DNA from: Bryobacterales bacterium
Lineage (GTDB): Bacteria; Acidobacteriota; Terriglobia; Bryobacterales; UBA6623
Reading direction: 5' to 3'
Length of the DNA: 64,000 nt
Assembly: GCA_022826925.1 (NCBI GenBank)
Contig: JAJDTX010000003.1
Location: 119,990 to 183,989 of the forward strand
Position 1 is the first letter of the stretch; every line of letters begins with the position of its first letter. The translations under genes were made by a program, and so were the position numbers. Below, one piece after another: positions 29,931 through 39,657 of this stretch. The notes under the pieces were generated by a model. The model did not search any database, had not been told where the DNA came from, and saw nothing but the letters and a program-made list of their open reading frames with translations.

Positions 29931-31355
29931 TTACTTGGTAATGTAGCCGAGGCTTTCGAGGATCTTCGCGTCCCGCTCGGTCAAGCGGGATTCGCTCTCG
30001 GCGAGGTTGGTGGTATCGAACCAGCGTTGGAACGCGTCGCTTTCGAACGAGTAGCGCCGGTCAGCGCCGGTCAGCGTTTGCGGCTGTAGCTCGTGCGGAT
30101 CCTGAGAGAGGTCGAAGAGGTCGAAGCGCTTCTCGTCGGGCGTCCAGACCGCCTTCATGCTTCCCTCAAGCTTGCCGATGCGAAACGGCAGTCCCGAGTT
30201 TGGCTTCCACGCCCACGAGATCCATTTCGGGATGAAGCCCTTCTTGCCCTCAAACGACACGAATCGTATCTGGCGCGATTCGGGCGAGATTTGCTTCGTA
30301 ACGGCCGCGACTTGGCTGCGGCCGGCGTAGGAAATGGCCACCTCTGTCTCGTCGCGGAACTCCGGCACGGCCAGGTCCAGGAGCGTCGGAGCGAGGTCCA
30401 TCGTGGAGACACTCTCGGCAACCACGCTGCCGGGCTTGATCGTGCCGGGCAGGCGCATGATCCAAGGCACGCGCACCGTGCTCTCGAACAGCCAGCGGCC
30501 GTGCCCGACGAAACCATGCTCGCCAAGCCCCTCGCCGTGGTCGGAAAGCAGCACGACGAGCGTGTTGTCACGCATTCCGAACTTGTCGATGCGGTCCAGC
30601 AGTCTCTGGATATGGCTGTCGGCGTAGCCAATCTCTGAGTCATAGCGGCGGATTCGGTTCTGGACCTCTTCGGAGTACTCAGCTATGGCCGGGTCCGGAT
30701 CGCGGACCTGCTCTGGGTCGGCGAACTCCTTGCGGAGGTTGTAGGGCTCGTGCGGGTCGAAATAGTGCACCCACAGGAACAGCTTGTCCTTGTCCTTGTT
30801 CTCGTCGAGCCAGCGCAGCGCCGGTCGCGTGACGTCTTCGGCCCAGCGCATGGAGTGAAAGACTTGGTATGAACGCTCGAGCTCCTCGTCGTAGTGGTCG
30901 AAGCTCCGGTGAAGCTGGGTCAGTCGCCCGATCAACGGCCAGGCGCTGACGAACGCGCCGGACGTGTAACCGAAGCGCCTGAGCACTTGCGGGATCGTCA
31001 GCCACTTGCTGTTGTCCGGAAGCGATACGCCGTTGATGCGCGCGCCGTGCTCTTGTGGGTAGCGACCGGTGAACATCGAGAAGTGCGATGGCCCGGTCAT
31101 CGGGATGGGGGTGTAGGCCCGGTCGAAGCGAATGCCGTCCTCGGCTAGCTTGTCCATGGTCGGGCTGGTCCGCAGGTGATACCCGTAAGAAGAGAGGTGG
31201 TCGGCGCGAAGGGTATCAACCGTGATCAGCACGACGTGCGGATGCTGCCTCTGGGCAACCTCCGACGCCGGCACCTGGGTGCCGATAATCGCAGCGATCC
31301 CGGCCGCGACGACTGCTAGGATGCTTGGCCGCGGCTGATTCCGGAGCGTGAGCAT
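29931..31355 (-). CDS. sulfatase-superfamily protein with Thr in place of the formylglycine Cys
   Basis: A protein of 474 residues with an N-terminal signal or anchor (SILAVVAAGIAAIIG). The alkaline-phosphatase-superfamily fold is clear: VVLITVDTLRADHLSSYGY, and LLSDHGEGLGEHGF for the second metal site. The position of the formylglycine Cys (C-x-P-S-R) reads T87-G-P-S-H, so formylglycine cannot form; a Thr nucleophile would be needed, as in related phosphotransferases and phosphonate hydrolases. It is therefore probably not a classical sulfate esterase. Its end, RDAKILESLGYI, is common in this subgroup. Possible promoter TACAAT lies 13 bases upstream with AGGGGA as ribosome site. Confidence 0.8.
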   Translation of the reverse strand: MLTLRNQPRPSILAVVAAGIAAIIGTQVPASEVAQRQHPHVVLITVDTLRADHLSSYGYHLRTSPTMDKLAEDGIRFDRAYTPIPMTGPSHFSMFTGRYPQEHGARINGVSLPDNSKWLTIPQVLRRFGYTSGAFVSAWPLIGRLTQLHRSFDHYDEELERSYQVFHSMRWAEDVTRPALRWLDENKDKDKLFLWVHYFDPHEPYNLRKEFADPEQVRDPDPAIAEYSEEVQNRIRRYDSEIGYADSHIQRLLDRIDKFGMRDNTLVVLLSDHGEGLGEHGFVGHGRWLFESTVRVPWIMRLPGTIKPGSVVAESVSTMDLAPTLLDLAVPEFRDETEVAISYAGRSQVAAVTKQISPESRQIRFVSFEGKKGFIPKWISWAWKPNSGLPFRIGKLEGSMKAVWTPDEKRFDLFDLSQDPHELQPQTLTGADRRYSFESDAFQRWFDTTNLAESESRLTERDAKILESLGYITK

Positions 31356-31426
31356 TCCCCTACGATTGTAGCGCTAGCGAGCGCCTTTCTTCACTTCAAA
31401 TCGAGGCGGGCCGCCTCGCCGACGCG

Positions 31427-32020
31427 TCACTCTCGCTTTGCCGGAGGGAGCGACCGTGCATATTCTGCCAGCGAAGGGAAGAATGCTTGGAAATCTGCTT
31501 CCAAGGCGGCATATTGGTCGCGCAATACCGCCCCGCCGGATGCTAGCGGGTTTGCGCGGGAAACGCGCTTGGACAGCCCCTGCAGTGCGCGGTCAACGCC
31601 GGCCAAGCTGGCGTAGCCGACGAGCCAGTTGTCGCGGCGCATCGCTGCCACGACCATGCGGAACCGCGCACACGGGAGGTCGCGATAGTCGTTCAGGATG
31701 CGGTAGGTGCGATCAGCAAACCCGGCCAGCGAGCCGCCGTCTCCGTAGCGCTCCCAATGATGCGCCAGAAAGTGGTCGAAGTAGATGTCGAGCAGGACGC
31801 CGCCGAAGCGGCGGTAGGGCGGCTTCAGCCGGCGTCTGGCGCGGGCGAACACCGGGTGGCTGTCCGCGAATGAGTCGATGCGCTGGTGCGCCCGGATCCC
31901 GGCCTGGATGCCCGGCGCGAATGCGGCGATGTCGCCGGCTGCGACCAAGTCTGCCAGCACCTGTCCGACCTTGGCTTCGGGGTCGTCCCCGGCAAGGAGC
32001 AGATGGGCCAAGTGGTTCAC
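31427..32020 (-). CDS. ACP phosphodiesterase (AcpH family)
   Basis: A protein of 197 residues. MNHLAHLLLAGDDPEAKVGQ, HQRIDSFADSHPVF and YFDHFLAHHWERYG with conserved His and Asp match the acyl-carrier-protein hydrolase family. AcpH removes the 4'-phosphopantetheine arm from holo-ACP, needing a divalent metal and an HD-like fold. The family is small and the signature is clear. It lies between a transporter gene and a sulfatase homologue on the same strand; those do not add functional context. Confidence 0.85.
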   Translation of the reverse strand: MNHLAHLLLAGDDPEAKVGQVLADLVAAGDIAAFAPGIQAGIRAHQRIDSFADSHPVFARARRRLKPPYRRFGGVLLDIYFDHFLAHHWERYGDGGSLAGFADRTYRILNDYRDLPCARFRMVVAAMRRDNWLVGYASLAGVDRALQGLSKRVSRANPLASGGAVLRDQYAALEADFQAFFPSLAEYARSLPPAKRE

Positions 32021-32050
32021 TGCCGAGATGGGCTGCCGGGCAGGCTACAG

Positions 32051-34312
32051 CTAGTCGATCGACACGCGCTCGCTCGAAAGCACGAACAGCACGTCATTCG
32101 CTTTGTCGAGGCGCATCAGCGCTTCGCTGGCGCGGTCGGGTTCTATGTCAGATCCCAACAGGCCAGTGATGGTCAGGTCGGCCTCTGCCGAGCGGCGGCC
32201 GACCTCCACGTCGAGCGCCGCGCTGTCGGCACACTGGACGGCGGTGATGTTCTGGCTCGAGATGGGCAGGCGGCCCTCGGACAGCAGGCCCGAGAGTCGG
32301 TCCTCTTCTTGGTCGGCCTCGAGCGAGTCGAAACATGCGAAGAGCTGGATCTTCGCCCGGCGCCACTCCGGGTGCCCCACGATGATGAATGCGAGCAAGA
32401 GCATCATTGGAGCGCAATCAAGCGTTTCCTCGGTGACCCACAGGTGGATCGAGGAACAGTAGCCGAACCGGTATTGCGTGGAGCGCAGGATCAGCACGTT
32501 GAAGACCGACTCGGCGGCCAGCACGGCGCCTTGGGCAACTTCGGCGATTTCCTCCGGCTGCTGCTTGTCGAATTCGAACAGCACGCAGTTGTTGGGCAGG
32601 CCCGAGACCCCCGGCATTTGCAGCGTGTGGGCCACGGCACCGCTGAAGGAGGGGCAGATGAGCGAATCGACGAGGATGCCCGCATTAGTCATCTCGCTGC
32701 GCTCGATCAGCTTGCCGACCTGCGTTCGCGCCTCGATCTCTCCCCGGAACGAGTACTCGCCGTCGATGAACTGCAGGAAGTGCCCGAATCCGTGCCGGTG
32801 GCAGATCCAGCGCAGCAGGTCGAAATGACCCAAGCGCTCGTCCCCGAAGCGTGTCACCGCCACGATCGAAGGGCGCCAGCCGCCCTTGGCGCCTTCAGAG
32901 CGGCTCGTCTGCAGCATGATCTGCAAGCGGCGCGTGAGCTGGAACATCGTGCCTTGGAAGATCGCCGTCAGGTCGCGCTCGCCCTTGCGCGTGCGACGCA
33001 GGCCGAAATACGCCAGCACCATCAGCAGGACTGCGAGCAGCGCGTAGAACGGGCTGATCTGGAGCATGATCAAGGCGCACATGAAGGCGCCCAGCAGCGA
33101 CAGGTACCAGCGCGAGTGGAACGTCGGGCGGTAGGAAGGGTTGCCCGCGAAGTATTCCAGGAACGAAACCGAGCACAGCGCGCCGTAGGTCACCATGAAG
33201 AACATGGTCAGGACCTGGGCGATGCCGTCCATGGTCCCCGCCAGCACGAACACAACCGCGATCAGGCTGGAAACGAGCGTGGCGAAAGTCGGCTCGCGCT
33301 CGTTTCCCGAACCCGCCGCCAACATGCGGTTCAGGCGTGGGACAGGCAGCACCCGGTCGCGGCCAAGCGCTTGCAGCGTGCGGGGTGCCACCAGGATCGA
33401 GCCCAGCGCCGAGGAGAACGCTGCAGCGCCGAGGCCAATGTAGATCGCCGGTCCCCAAATGGCGACTTCCGCCATGATGAACTGGTCGCCGGCCAGCGCG
33501 TCCGGCGTGGCGCTGCTCGCGAGCTTGATCGCCACCAGCGCGTAGACCACCATCCCGGCGAGGGTGGCGCTGATGGTGCCCAGAGGAATGCTCTTCTCGG
33601 GCCGCTTCAAGTCGCCCGACAGGCCGAGGCCGGCGATCATGCCCGTGAATGCCGGAAAGCAGGTTGCGAAGACCGTGCCGAACGGGTCGGGATCCTGGAT
33701 CCGCGAGGTAAGGTTGAGCCCGTCGGGCCGCACCGATTCCGGTCCCGTGCCCAGCAGGAAGAGCAGGATCGAAGCGAACAGGGCGGCACTGACGAACCAC
33801 AGCGCGCGGACGCCCGACCGGGCGCCCTTGGTCAGCACGATTGCCGCCAGCAAGGCAGTGGACGGCAGGCTGACCCAGCGCGGGTCGGCCTCGATGCCGT
33901 GCGTGGAAGCCGACCAGGCGTAGAGCGGTTCGAACGCTTCGGCGAACGCGACGAGGTAGAAGGCCGCCGAGATGACTTGCGAGAGATAGAGCGCAATACC
34001 GATCGAGCCGCCGATACTGGTGCCGAACGAACGGCTGATGATGTAGTACGCCCCGCCGCCGGCGACACGCCGGTTCGTCGCGATCTCCGAAACCGCCAAG
34101 ACCGTGGGAATTGTCACCAAGTGGCCGAGCGCGATGATGCCGAAGCTGCCCCACAGCCCCACGTGCGCGACCGCGTAGCCGAAGCGCAGGAACAGCACTG
34201 CGCCAAGGATCGTGCTGATCGAAGCTAGGAAGACCGGCGCGGTGCCGAAGCCGTGTCCGGTCTGCGGTACCGTGCTTGCCGCCCTGACCAGTCGGTGTCT
34301 CGGTCTGACCAC
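32051..34312 (-). CDS. APC-superfamily transporter, SLC12/cation-chloride-cotransporter type
   Basis: A protein of 753 residues starting at GTG 34312. The first 430 residues contain about 12 transmembrane helices, beginning with FGTAPVFLASISTILGAVLFLRFGYAVAHVG, read as two halves, a start typical of bacterial SLC12-like permeases (AAYYII-type motif VAGGGAYYIISRSFG). The last 300 residues form a soluble domain without clear motifs, as in eukaryotic Na-K-Cl cotransporters. The substrate may be cations with chloride or amino acids; it cannot be decided here. It is divergent from a secreted-protein gene. Confidence 0.8.
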   Translation of the reverse strand: MVRPRHRLVRAASTVPQTGHGFGTAPVFLASISTILGAVLFLRFGYAVAHVGLWGSFGIIALGHLVTIPTVLAVSEIATNRRVAGGGAYYIISRSFGTSIGGSIGIALYLSQVISAAFYLVAFAEAFEPLYAWSASTHGIEADPRWVSLPSTALLAAIVLTKGARSGVRALWFVSAALFASILLFLLGTGPESVRPDGLNLTSRIQDPDPFGTVFATCFPAFTGMIAGLGLSGDLKRPEKSIPLGTISATLAGMVVYALVAIKLASSATPDALAGDQFIMAEVAIWGPAIYIGLGAAAFSSALGSILVAPRTLQALGRDRVLPVPRLNRMLAAGSGNEREPTFATLVSSLIAVVFVLAGTMDGIAQVLTMFFMVTYGALCSVSFLEYFAGNPSYRPTFHSRWYLSLLGAFMCALIMLQISPFYALLAVLLMVLAYFGLRRTRKGERDLTAIFQGTMFQLTRRLQIMLQTSRSEGAKGGWRPSIVAVTRFGDERLGHFDLLRWICHRHGFGHFLQFIDGEYSFRGEIEARTQVGKLIERSEMTNAGILVDSLICPSFSGAVAHTLQMPGVSGLPNNCVLFEFDKQQPEEIAEVAQGAVLAAESVFNVLILRSTQYRFGYCSSIHLWVTEETLDCAPMMLLLAFIIVGHPEWRRAKIQLFACFDSLEADQEEDRLSGLLSEGRLPISSQNITAVQCADSAALDVEVGRRSAEADLTITGLLGSDIEPDRASEALMRLDKANDVLFVLSSERVSID

Positions 34313-34474
34313 CAGCGCTCCGGCAAAGCAAGCGTGCCCTTTCCGGCCGCGTCAGATCCTCCAGTCGCGCTCGCCGCAACTGTCCCGAGCCGGTTCGCGT
34401 CGCTTGGGAGTAGTCTAGCGGATGCCGGAATGTCCGGACACTTGGACATGCGCCATCATGGACATGGGATCCGC

Positions 34475-36049
34475 GTGAGCGATGCCCATTGGCGGCGCGC
34501 GACGCGGGCCCTCGGCGGACCGGCCCCGTTGACTTGCCCCTTGCTACCTGCCGCGGCACGATTCTTCCGCCGGAGCGCCAGCCGCGGGCTGGCCCTGGCT
34601 GGGTGCATTGCGGCGCTCGGCGCACAGGTGCCAGGGCCTGTGCAAGGGATCGAGTTTCGGACCGTGCCGGCGGACGCCCGGGTGCGCCCGTTCGAAGTCT
34701 TGGTGGTGCAGGTCAGGGCCGTAGGCGAGAGTGCCAGGCTGACGGGTGGCGCGGCTCCGGTGCCGCTCAAGCGCGGTCCGGCGGCCTTTCACGTCCACGG
34801 CGTTGACGGAGGTTGGGTCTCGAAGCCGTTCAGTCACCGGGAGAGCGGGGAGATCCGACCGCGCCACGACGGACCCGATGGCGCTGAACGGAGGCTGCTC
34901 ACGATGTCCGACAGGCAGTCGGACTTGTCGGACGCGGTCTTGTACACCGCGCCCGGTCGAGAGGGCGAGTCGCTCCTGACCGCTACGTTGGAGGGCGTCT
35001 CGGCGACGTTGAGGATCCGCGTCGATGCTGCCGCCGAGCCGACGGTGGCTGGCGAGCGCGTGACGTTCGGAGCCCAGCCGTCCGCGCCCGATCCTTACCG
35101 CCCGCTGGCCGAGCGGTACGCTCCGTTCGTGGCTCAGGAGACATGGTTCCAGCCCAAGGCCGACTACCTGACGCGGTTTGACGCCGATGGCGATTGGCGC
35201 GGCGACAACAACTGGGACAACACGCCGGAAAGCAGTTCGCAGGCCTTCGTCTACTACGCGGCCATGGAAACCGAGACGCACTGGTTCTTGATCTACAACT
35301 TCTTCCATCCGCGGGACTACTCGGACAAGTGCATCGCGGGAACGTGCCACGAGAACGACAACGAGGGCATGATCCTCACCATCGCCAAGGACGGCACGCC
35401 TTGGGGGCGTCCGGTCGCCATGGAGACGTTGGCGCACAACAAGATTTACTCCTATCGCGCCGATCCTCGCGTCCGCGGCAACTTTCACAACTTGGATGGG
35501 GAGGTCGAATTCGTCGACGGCACTCACCCCGTCGTGTTCGTCCATTCTGGCGGGCACGGGGTCTACGGATCCGGCCAGCACTCCGGGTACTCTCTTTCTG
35601 AGGACCATTTCGAAGCAGGCACCGGCGTGACGTATGTTTACAAGGGCGTCGCGGAAAGGCCCCGGCACCCGGCGGACCGCAACGTGGGGTACGATCTTCT
35701 GCCGATCTACGACCAGTGGTGGATCCGGTCCCAGCAGGAGCGAGACGCTGGCGGAGCCGCGTTCAGCGGGTACTATCGCTACCAGCCACAGGGGGGGCGC
35801 CCGCAGGCCAGCTACCCGTTTGTCGCCGGGGCGTTTCTCAGCCGCAAGCATGCCGCCGACATGGCCAAGCCCTTCTGGGGTTGGCACGACAACGACACCC
35901 TGAAGCAGAAGCTGCTGGCCAAGGGGCAGTGGGGGCTGGATCCCGCCTATGCGATCACGCGCAACCTGACCTTGCCCGGGCCGGTCTCGCTCCGCTACGT
36001 GTTCAATCCTTACCTGAGCGGGCCGGACGCCGTGTCTGAAGCGGAATGA
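34475..36049 (+). CDS. secreted protein of unknown function with a HENDNEG motif
   Basis: About 525 residues. A hydrophobic segment near the N-terminus (GLALAGCIAALGAQ) looks like a signal. I placed the start at GTG 34475, 8 bases after a GGGAT; ATG codons at 34430 and 34448 are alternatives, and the frame upstream of them overlaps the divergent permease. The second half carries YAPFVAQETWFQPK, WFLIYNFFHPRDY, HENDNEGM and FVHSGGHGVYG, rich in His, Asp and aromatic residues. The patterns resemble Vps62-like proteins with HEND/HEGD motifs, but I do not assign a family. It may be an extracellular hydrolase; no evidence proves it. Confidence 0.55.
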   Translation: MSDAHWRRATRALGGPAPLTCPLLPAAARFFRRSASRGLALAGCIAALGAQVPGPVQGIEFRTVPADARVRPFEVLVVQVRAVGESARLTGGAAPVPLKRGPAAFHVHGVDGGWVSKPFSHRESGEIRPRHDGPDGAERRLLTMSDRQSDLSDAVLYTAPGREGESLLTATLEGVSATLRIRVDAAAEPTVAGERVTFGAQPSAPDPYRPLAERYAPFVAQETWFQPKADYLTRFDADGDWRGDNNWDNTPESSSQAFVYYAAMETETHWFLIYNFFHPRDYSDKCIAGTCHENDNEGMILTIAKDGTPWGRPVAMETLAHNKIYSYRADPRVRGNFHNLDGEVEFVDGTHPVVFVHSGGHGVYGSGQHSGYSLSEDHFEAGTGVTYVYKGVAERPRHPADRNVGYDLLPIYDQWWIRSQQERDAGGAAFSGYYRYQPQGGRPQASYPFVAGAFLSRKHAADMAKPFWGWHDNDTLKQKLLAKGQWGLDPAYAITRNLTLPGPVSLRYVFNPYLSGPDAVSEAE

Positions 36050-36136
36050 CCGCGTCCGTGCCACGGACGCGCCGCGCGCTCACGCTCACTAAACCAGCTG
36101 GGATCCCCGCCGGGCGCGTGCTCGGCTGCCGCGAGG

Positions 36137-37237
36137 CTAATTGCCCACCGGAACGCTCAGCAGGGCACTCATGCCCTGATGGCCGGCAGACTGCAGCGAC
36201 AGAAGATAGGTCAGCAGGCTGAACGTCGCCTTGGAGTTCAGATCGGCGTCGTTGATGTAGAACCAGTGGTCGCGATAGCGGATGCGCACGAAGGCGCCAG
36301 AAGGTTCGGCAGTCGAGGAGGGCACGCGAATCAGACCGCCGGAGACTTCGTCCCAGCTCGCTGCATTACCGCCTGCTTGCTCGGCCACCGTAACCAGACC
36401 CCGCGCTTCGTGCTCTGTCGGCGGATCGACGCTGTGGGAGAGGAAGAACAGCGCACCCAAGACTGACCTTCCCGTGAGGATGATCTCATCTCGGCCGCGT
36501 ACCGCGCTGCGAGCGGTTATGCGGAAGATCTCGGTGTCGGGATCGAGCGCCAACGTGTCGCGCAGTTCGCGCAGCACTTGGGAGCGGTCGCCGTTGCCGG
36601 CGGGCTTGCCAACGCGGAGCAGCGCGTTGCCCGACGCTTCGTCCTGCTCGAGGACGAACTCCAACGAACCAGCCAGCTGAAGCGACCGCAGGGCCCGGGC
36701 CACGCCGCGAAAGCGGCTGTTGTCGGGGATCAATGACGGGGTCGGGCCACTCGCCACCGGTGCGTTGGCGATGCCGTTGATACTGTCAACACAGCACATC
36801 AGCAGGCGCTCGACGCTCCAGCCGGACTGGGACAGCAAGATGATGGTCTGCGGAGAGATGGGGGTAAGCAAACGACGGGTGAACTCTGCCCCCGAGATCG
36901 GCTCGTAGGTAATCGTCGGCTGTTCGCTGTAGCGCGCGCCCAGGTCAACGCCCAGCTCCGTCCGGCCGGAGCCGTCCGCGCCGAATCTGGGCAGCGTGCC
37001 GACCCTTGCGTCGAGCGTGTATTGGGCGATCACCGTGCCGACATCGAGAAAGACCGGCGTGTCGCGGTAGCGCAACCGCACGAGATTGAGCAGGAGCTGG
37101 TCGTTCTGGGAGCGGGCAATGCGCTCGTTGTAGTCGAACCGGGCGGCAGGTATTGTGCGCGGACCCATGCGGGTTGCACACGCTACCAGCAGCAGCTCAC
37201 CTAGCAGTGCCGCCGCCAACGCGCTCCGAGCTAGCAT
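36137..37237 (-). CDS. conserved lipoprotein of unknown function
   Basis: A 366-residue protein with a lipoprotein signal ending at LLLVAC. The conserved region FDYNERIARSQNDQLLLNLVRLRYRDTP, read as two halves, is known to me from a family of uncharacterised lipoproteins. A C-terminal part reads YRDHWFYINDADLNSKATFSLL. No enzymatic motif is visible. The start is 4 bases from the end of the FN3 lipoprotein gene, so it belongs to the hslV-hslU operon and may act at the envelope. Confidence 0.65.
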   Translation of the reverse strand: MLARSALAAALLGELLLVACATRMGPRTIPAARFDYNERIARSQNDQLLLNLVRLRYRDTPVFLDVGTVIAQYTLDARVGTLPRFGADGSGRTELGVDLGARYSEQPTITYEPISGAEFTRRLLTPISPQTIILLSQSGWSVERLLMCCVDSINGIANAPVASGPTPSLIPDNSRFRGVARALRSLQLAGSLEFVLEQDEASGNALLRVGKPAGNGDRSQVLRELRDTLALDPDTEIFRITARSAVRGRDEIILTGRSVLGALFFLSHSVDPPTEHEARGLVTVAEQAGGNAASWDEVSGGLIRVPSSTAEPSGAFVRIRYRDHWFYINDADLNSKATFSLLTYLLSLQSAGHQGMSALLSVPVGN

Positions 37238-37241
37238 TTCA

Positions 37242-38279
37242 CTAGTCTATCGGCGAGTCAGGTGCGGCGACCGTAATCGCAGGGCCTGGCGGGCTCTCGT
37301 TGCCGCTCGTGTCCAGCGCGGACACCGAGAACTCGTGCGCTTTGCGCGTGGCCCCGCCATCGCTGTAGGTGGTGTCGGCCGAGACCTCGGAAATTGCCAT
37401 GCCGTCCCGATAGACGCGATAGCCGGCCACATCCTGTTCCGGGCTGGACAGCCACGACAGCTCCACCGTCGCCTCGGTTCGTACCGCTCGCAGGCCCGCT
37501 GGCGGTGTCGGGGGAAAGGTGTCCCGCGGCGTCACGCTGACCGCTTCGGAAGCGGAGCCTTCGATCCATCCGGCCCCCGATCTGCGGAGCGGGCGAACGC
37601 GATACCGATAGGTTCGGCCCCAGCCCACGGTGCGGTCGAGGAATGCCGTCGCAGCCAGACGCCCGAGCGGCTGGTATTCGCTGTCGTTGCCCGTGGCTCT
37701 GTCGACGGCGTACTCTTCGGCGCGCGGGGACGGCAGCCATGCCAGCGCCACGCCTTCGGCCTGGACCGAGTTCGAGGCCCACATCGCGCGCTCGGGAGGT
37801 TCCAGCGGCTGGAGCTGGACTTGGTTCGAGTATCCCGCGTGCCGTCCGGCGCGGTTTGCGACCGTCACGACCAAGATCGTTTCCTGGCCGAGCGGCCAGT
37901 CGTCCAAGGGGAGGCGCGCGTCGATGCGGTCGCCAGGCCCGAGATCGACCAGCTTGGGCTCGCCGACCGCCAGCACCTCGCGGCGGTACTCGTCGATCGT
38001 CTGTGCCGTAAGCGCGTTGCCGAAGCCCGGCACGTCCACGGCCCACAGCGTGAAGCCGCTGACGTTGCGGGCGGCCATGCCCTCGGTGGTGACAAGCGGC
38101 CAACTCCACTCGATCCGGACCTCCTGCGCGACTTGGTGCGCCGCAAGGTCCGTGACCGGTTGCGGCAGGTCCACGAGCGGCGGCAGCGGGTCACCCACCG
38201 AGCCGCACGAGGTCACGATCACGGCCAACGCGCCGCATCGCGCGGCGTGCTGCAACCGGCTCCGCTGCCTTGGGGCCAT
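37242..38279 (-). CDS. fibronectin type III-domain lipoprotein
   Basis: A 345-residue lipoprotein: a signal ending in the lipobox VIVTSC, then the Pro-rich linker GSVGDPLPPLVDLPQPV. Two to three fibronectin type III modules follow (roughly 38-130, 150-240 and 245-340). The last has LRAVRTEATVELSWLSS and VAGYRVYRDG. FN3 modules bind proteins or polysaccharides. The gene starts 3 bases after hslU and ends 4 bases before the next lipoprotein, so it is part of the same transcript. Its exact role is unknown. Confidence 0.75.
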   Translation of the reverse strand: MAPRQRSRLQHAARCGALAVIVTSCGSVGDPLPPLVDLPQPVTDLAAHQVAQEVRIEWSWPLVTTEGMAARNVSGFTLWAVDVPGFGNALTAQTIDEYRREVLAVGEPKLVDLGPGDRIDARLPLDDWPLGQETILVVTVANRAGRHAGYSNQVQLQPLEPPERAMWASNSVQAEGVALAWLPSPRAEEYAVDRATGNDSEYQPLGRLAATAFLDRTVGWGRTYRYRVRPLRRSGAGWIEGSASEAVSVTPRDTFPPTPPAGLRAVRTEATVELSWLSSPEQDVAGYRVYRDGMAISEVSADTTYSDGGATRKAHEFSVSALDTSGNESPPGPAITVAAPDSPID

Positions 38280-38282
38280 CGG

Positions 38283-39653
38283 TCAGAGGATATAGCGGCT
38301 CAGATCTTGGTCCTTCACGATCGAGGCGAGTTGGTCGTTCACATACGCCACGTCGATCGTGGCGCTGCTCTCCCGCATGTCGGGAGCTTCGAACGAGATC
38401 TTGTCCAGCAACTTCTCCATGATCGTGTGGAGCCGGCGCGCCCCGATGTCCTCGGTTTGCTCATTGACGATCATCGCCGTGCGCGCGATTTCCTCGATCG
38501 AGCCCTCGGTGAACTCCAGCTTCAAGCCCTCGGTCTCCAACAGAGCGATGTATTGCTTGGTCAGTGCGTTCTTGGGCTCGGTCAGGATCCGGATGAAATC
38601 ATCCTTCGTCAGCGGCTTGAGTTCGACTCGGATCGGGAAGCGCCCCTGCATCTCCGGAATCATGTCGCTGGGCTTGGCTACGTGGAATGCGCCGGCGGCG
38701 ATGAACAGGATGTGGTCGGTGCGGATCATCCCGTAGCGGGTGTTGACCGTCGTGCCTTCCACGATCGGCAGCAGGTCGCGCTGCACGCCTTCGCGGCTCA
38801 CTTCCGGCCCGCGGCCGCCTTCGCGTCCGGCGATCTTGTCCATTTCGTCGAGGAACACGATCCCGGCCTGCTCGGTGCGCTCGACCGCCATGCGCGTGAT
38901 CTGTTCCATGTCGATGAGCTTTTGCTCCTCTTCCTGGGTCAGCGTGTCCAAAGCGTCCAGCACGGTCATCTTGCGGCGGCGTGTTTGCCCGCCGAACAAT
39001 CCGGGGACGAGCTCCCGGATATTGATGTCCATCTCTTCCACGCCTTGGTTGGTGACGACCTCGATCGGGTTGTTGCGGTTCTGGATATCGATCTCGACCA
39101 TGCGGTCGTCCAGCTTGCCTTCCCGCAACTTCTTGCGCAGCTTCTCGCGCGTAGCTGCAGTGCTGTCAGGCTCGTCCTGGTCCTCGCTCTTCTGGGGCGG
39201 CATCAGGATCTGCAGCAGGCGCTCTTCGGCGTTCTTCTCGGCCCGCTCCGCGACGAGGTCGATCTTCTGCTCGCGGATCATGTCGATCGCCATTTCAACG
39301 AGGTCCCGGATCATCGAGTCGACGTCCCGGCCCACGTAACCGACCTCGGTGAACTTGGTCGCCTCGACCTTCACGAACGGCGAGTTCGACAGCCGCGCCA
39401 GGCGCCGCGCGACCTCGGTCTTGCCGACGCCGGTCGGGCCCATCATCAGGATGTTCTTGGGCATCACCTCCTCGGCCATTTCCGGGTCGAGGCGCTGGCG
39501 CCGGATGCGGTTTCGCAAGGCCACTGCCACCGCCCGCTTGGCCTCGGACTGGCCGACCACGTGCTTGTCGAGTTCTTCGACGATCTCCCGCGGAGTCAGC
39601 TCGTCGAGAGCGGTCGAACTAGACCCGGAATCACCGGGAAGGAAGATGACCAT
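38283..39653 (-). CDS. hslU: ATP-dependent protease ATPase subunit HslU
   Basis: A 456-residue AAA+ unfoldase. Walker A is [11 protein letters not shown], the pore-loop signature is [11 protein letters not shown], Walker B is [10 protein letters not shown], and sensor residues follow in [12 protein letters not shown]. The C-terminus RYIL matches the tail that docks into HslV. An I-domain lies at about 110-240 with the Glu-rich segment typical of HslU. It forms the HslUV protease with HslV, whose gene ends 4 bases upstream. Length is typical. Confidence 0.96.
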   Translation of the reverse strand: MVIFLPGDSGSSSTALDELTPREIVEELDKHVVGQSEAKRAVAVALRNRIRRQRLDPEMAEEVMPKNILMMGPTGVGKTEVARRLARLSNSPFVKVEATKFTEVGYVGRDVDSMIRDLVEMAIDMIREQKIDLVAERAEKNAEERLLQILMPPQKSEDQDEPDSTAATREKLRKKLREGKLDDRMVEIDIQNRNNPIEVVTNQGVEEMDINIRELVPGLFGGQTRRRKMTVLDALDTLTQEEEQKLIDMEQITRMAVERTEQAGIVFLDEMDKIAGREGGRGPEVSREGVQRDLLPIVEGTTVNTRYGMIRTDHILFIAAGAFHVAKPSDMIPEMQGRFPIRVELKPLTKDDFIRILTEPKNALTKQYIALLETEGLKLEFTEGSIEEIARTAMIVNEQTEDIGARRLHTIMEKLLDKISFEAPDMRESSATIDVAYVNDQLASIVKDQDLSRYIL

Positions 39654-39657
39654 TGGG

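Noticed and set aside
31886..34228. A 780-codon open frame on the plus strand
   Set aside because: It is the antisense shadow of the SLC12-type transporter. GC-rich third positions keep reverse frames open; the translation is low-complexity and lacks any family motif.
34544..36064. A 506-codon frame on the minus strand
   Set aside because: Opposite to the secreted HENDNEG protein. That plus-strand protein has a signal sequence and ordered motifs, while the reverse frame has none.
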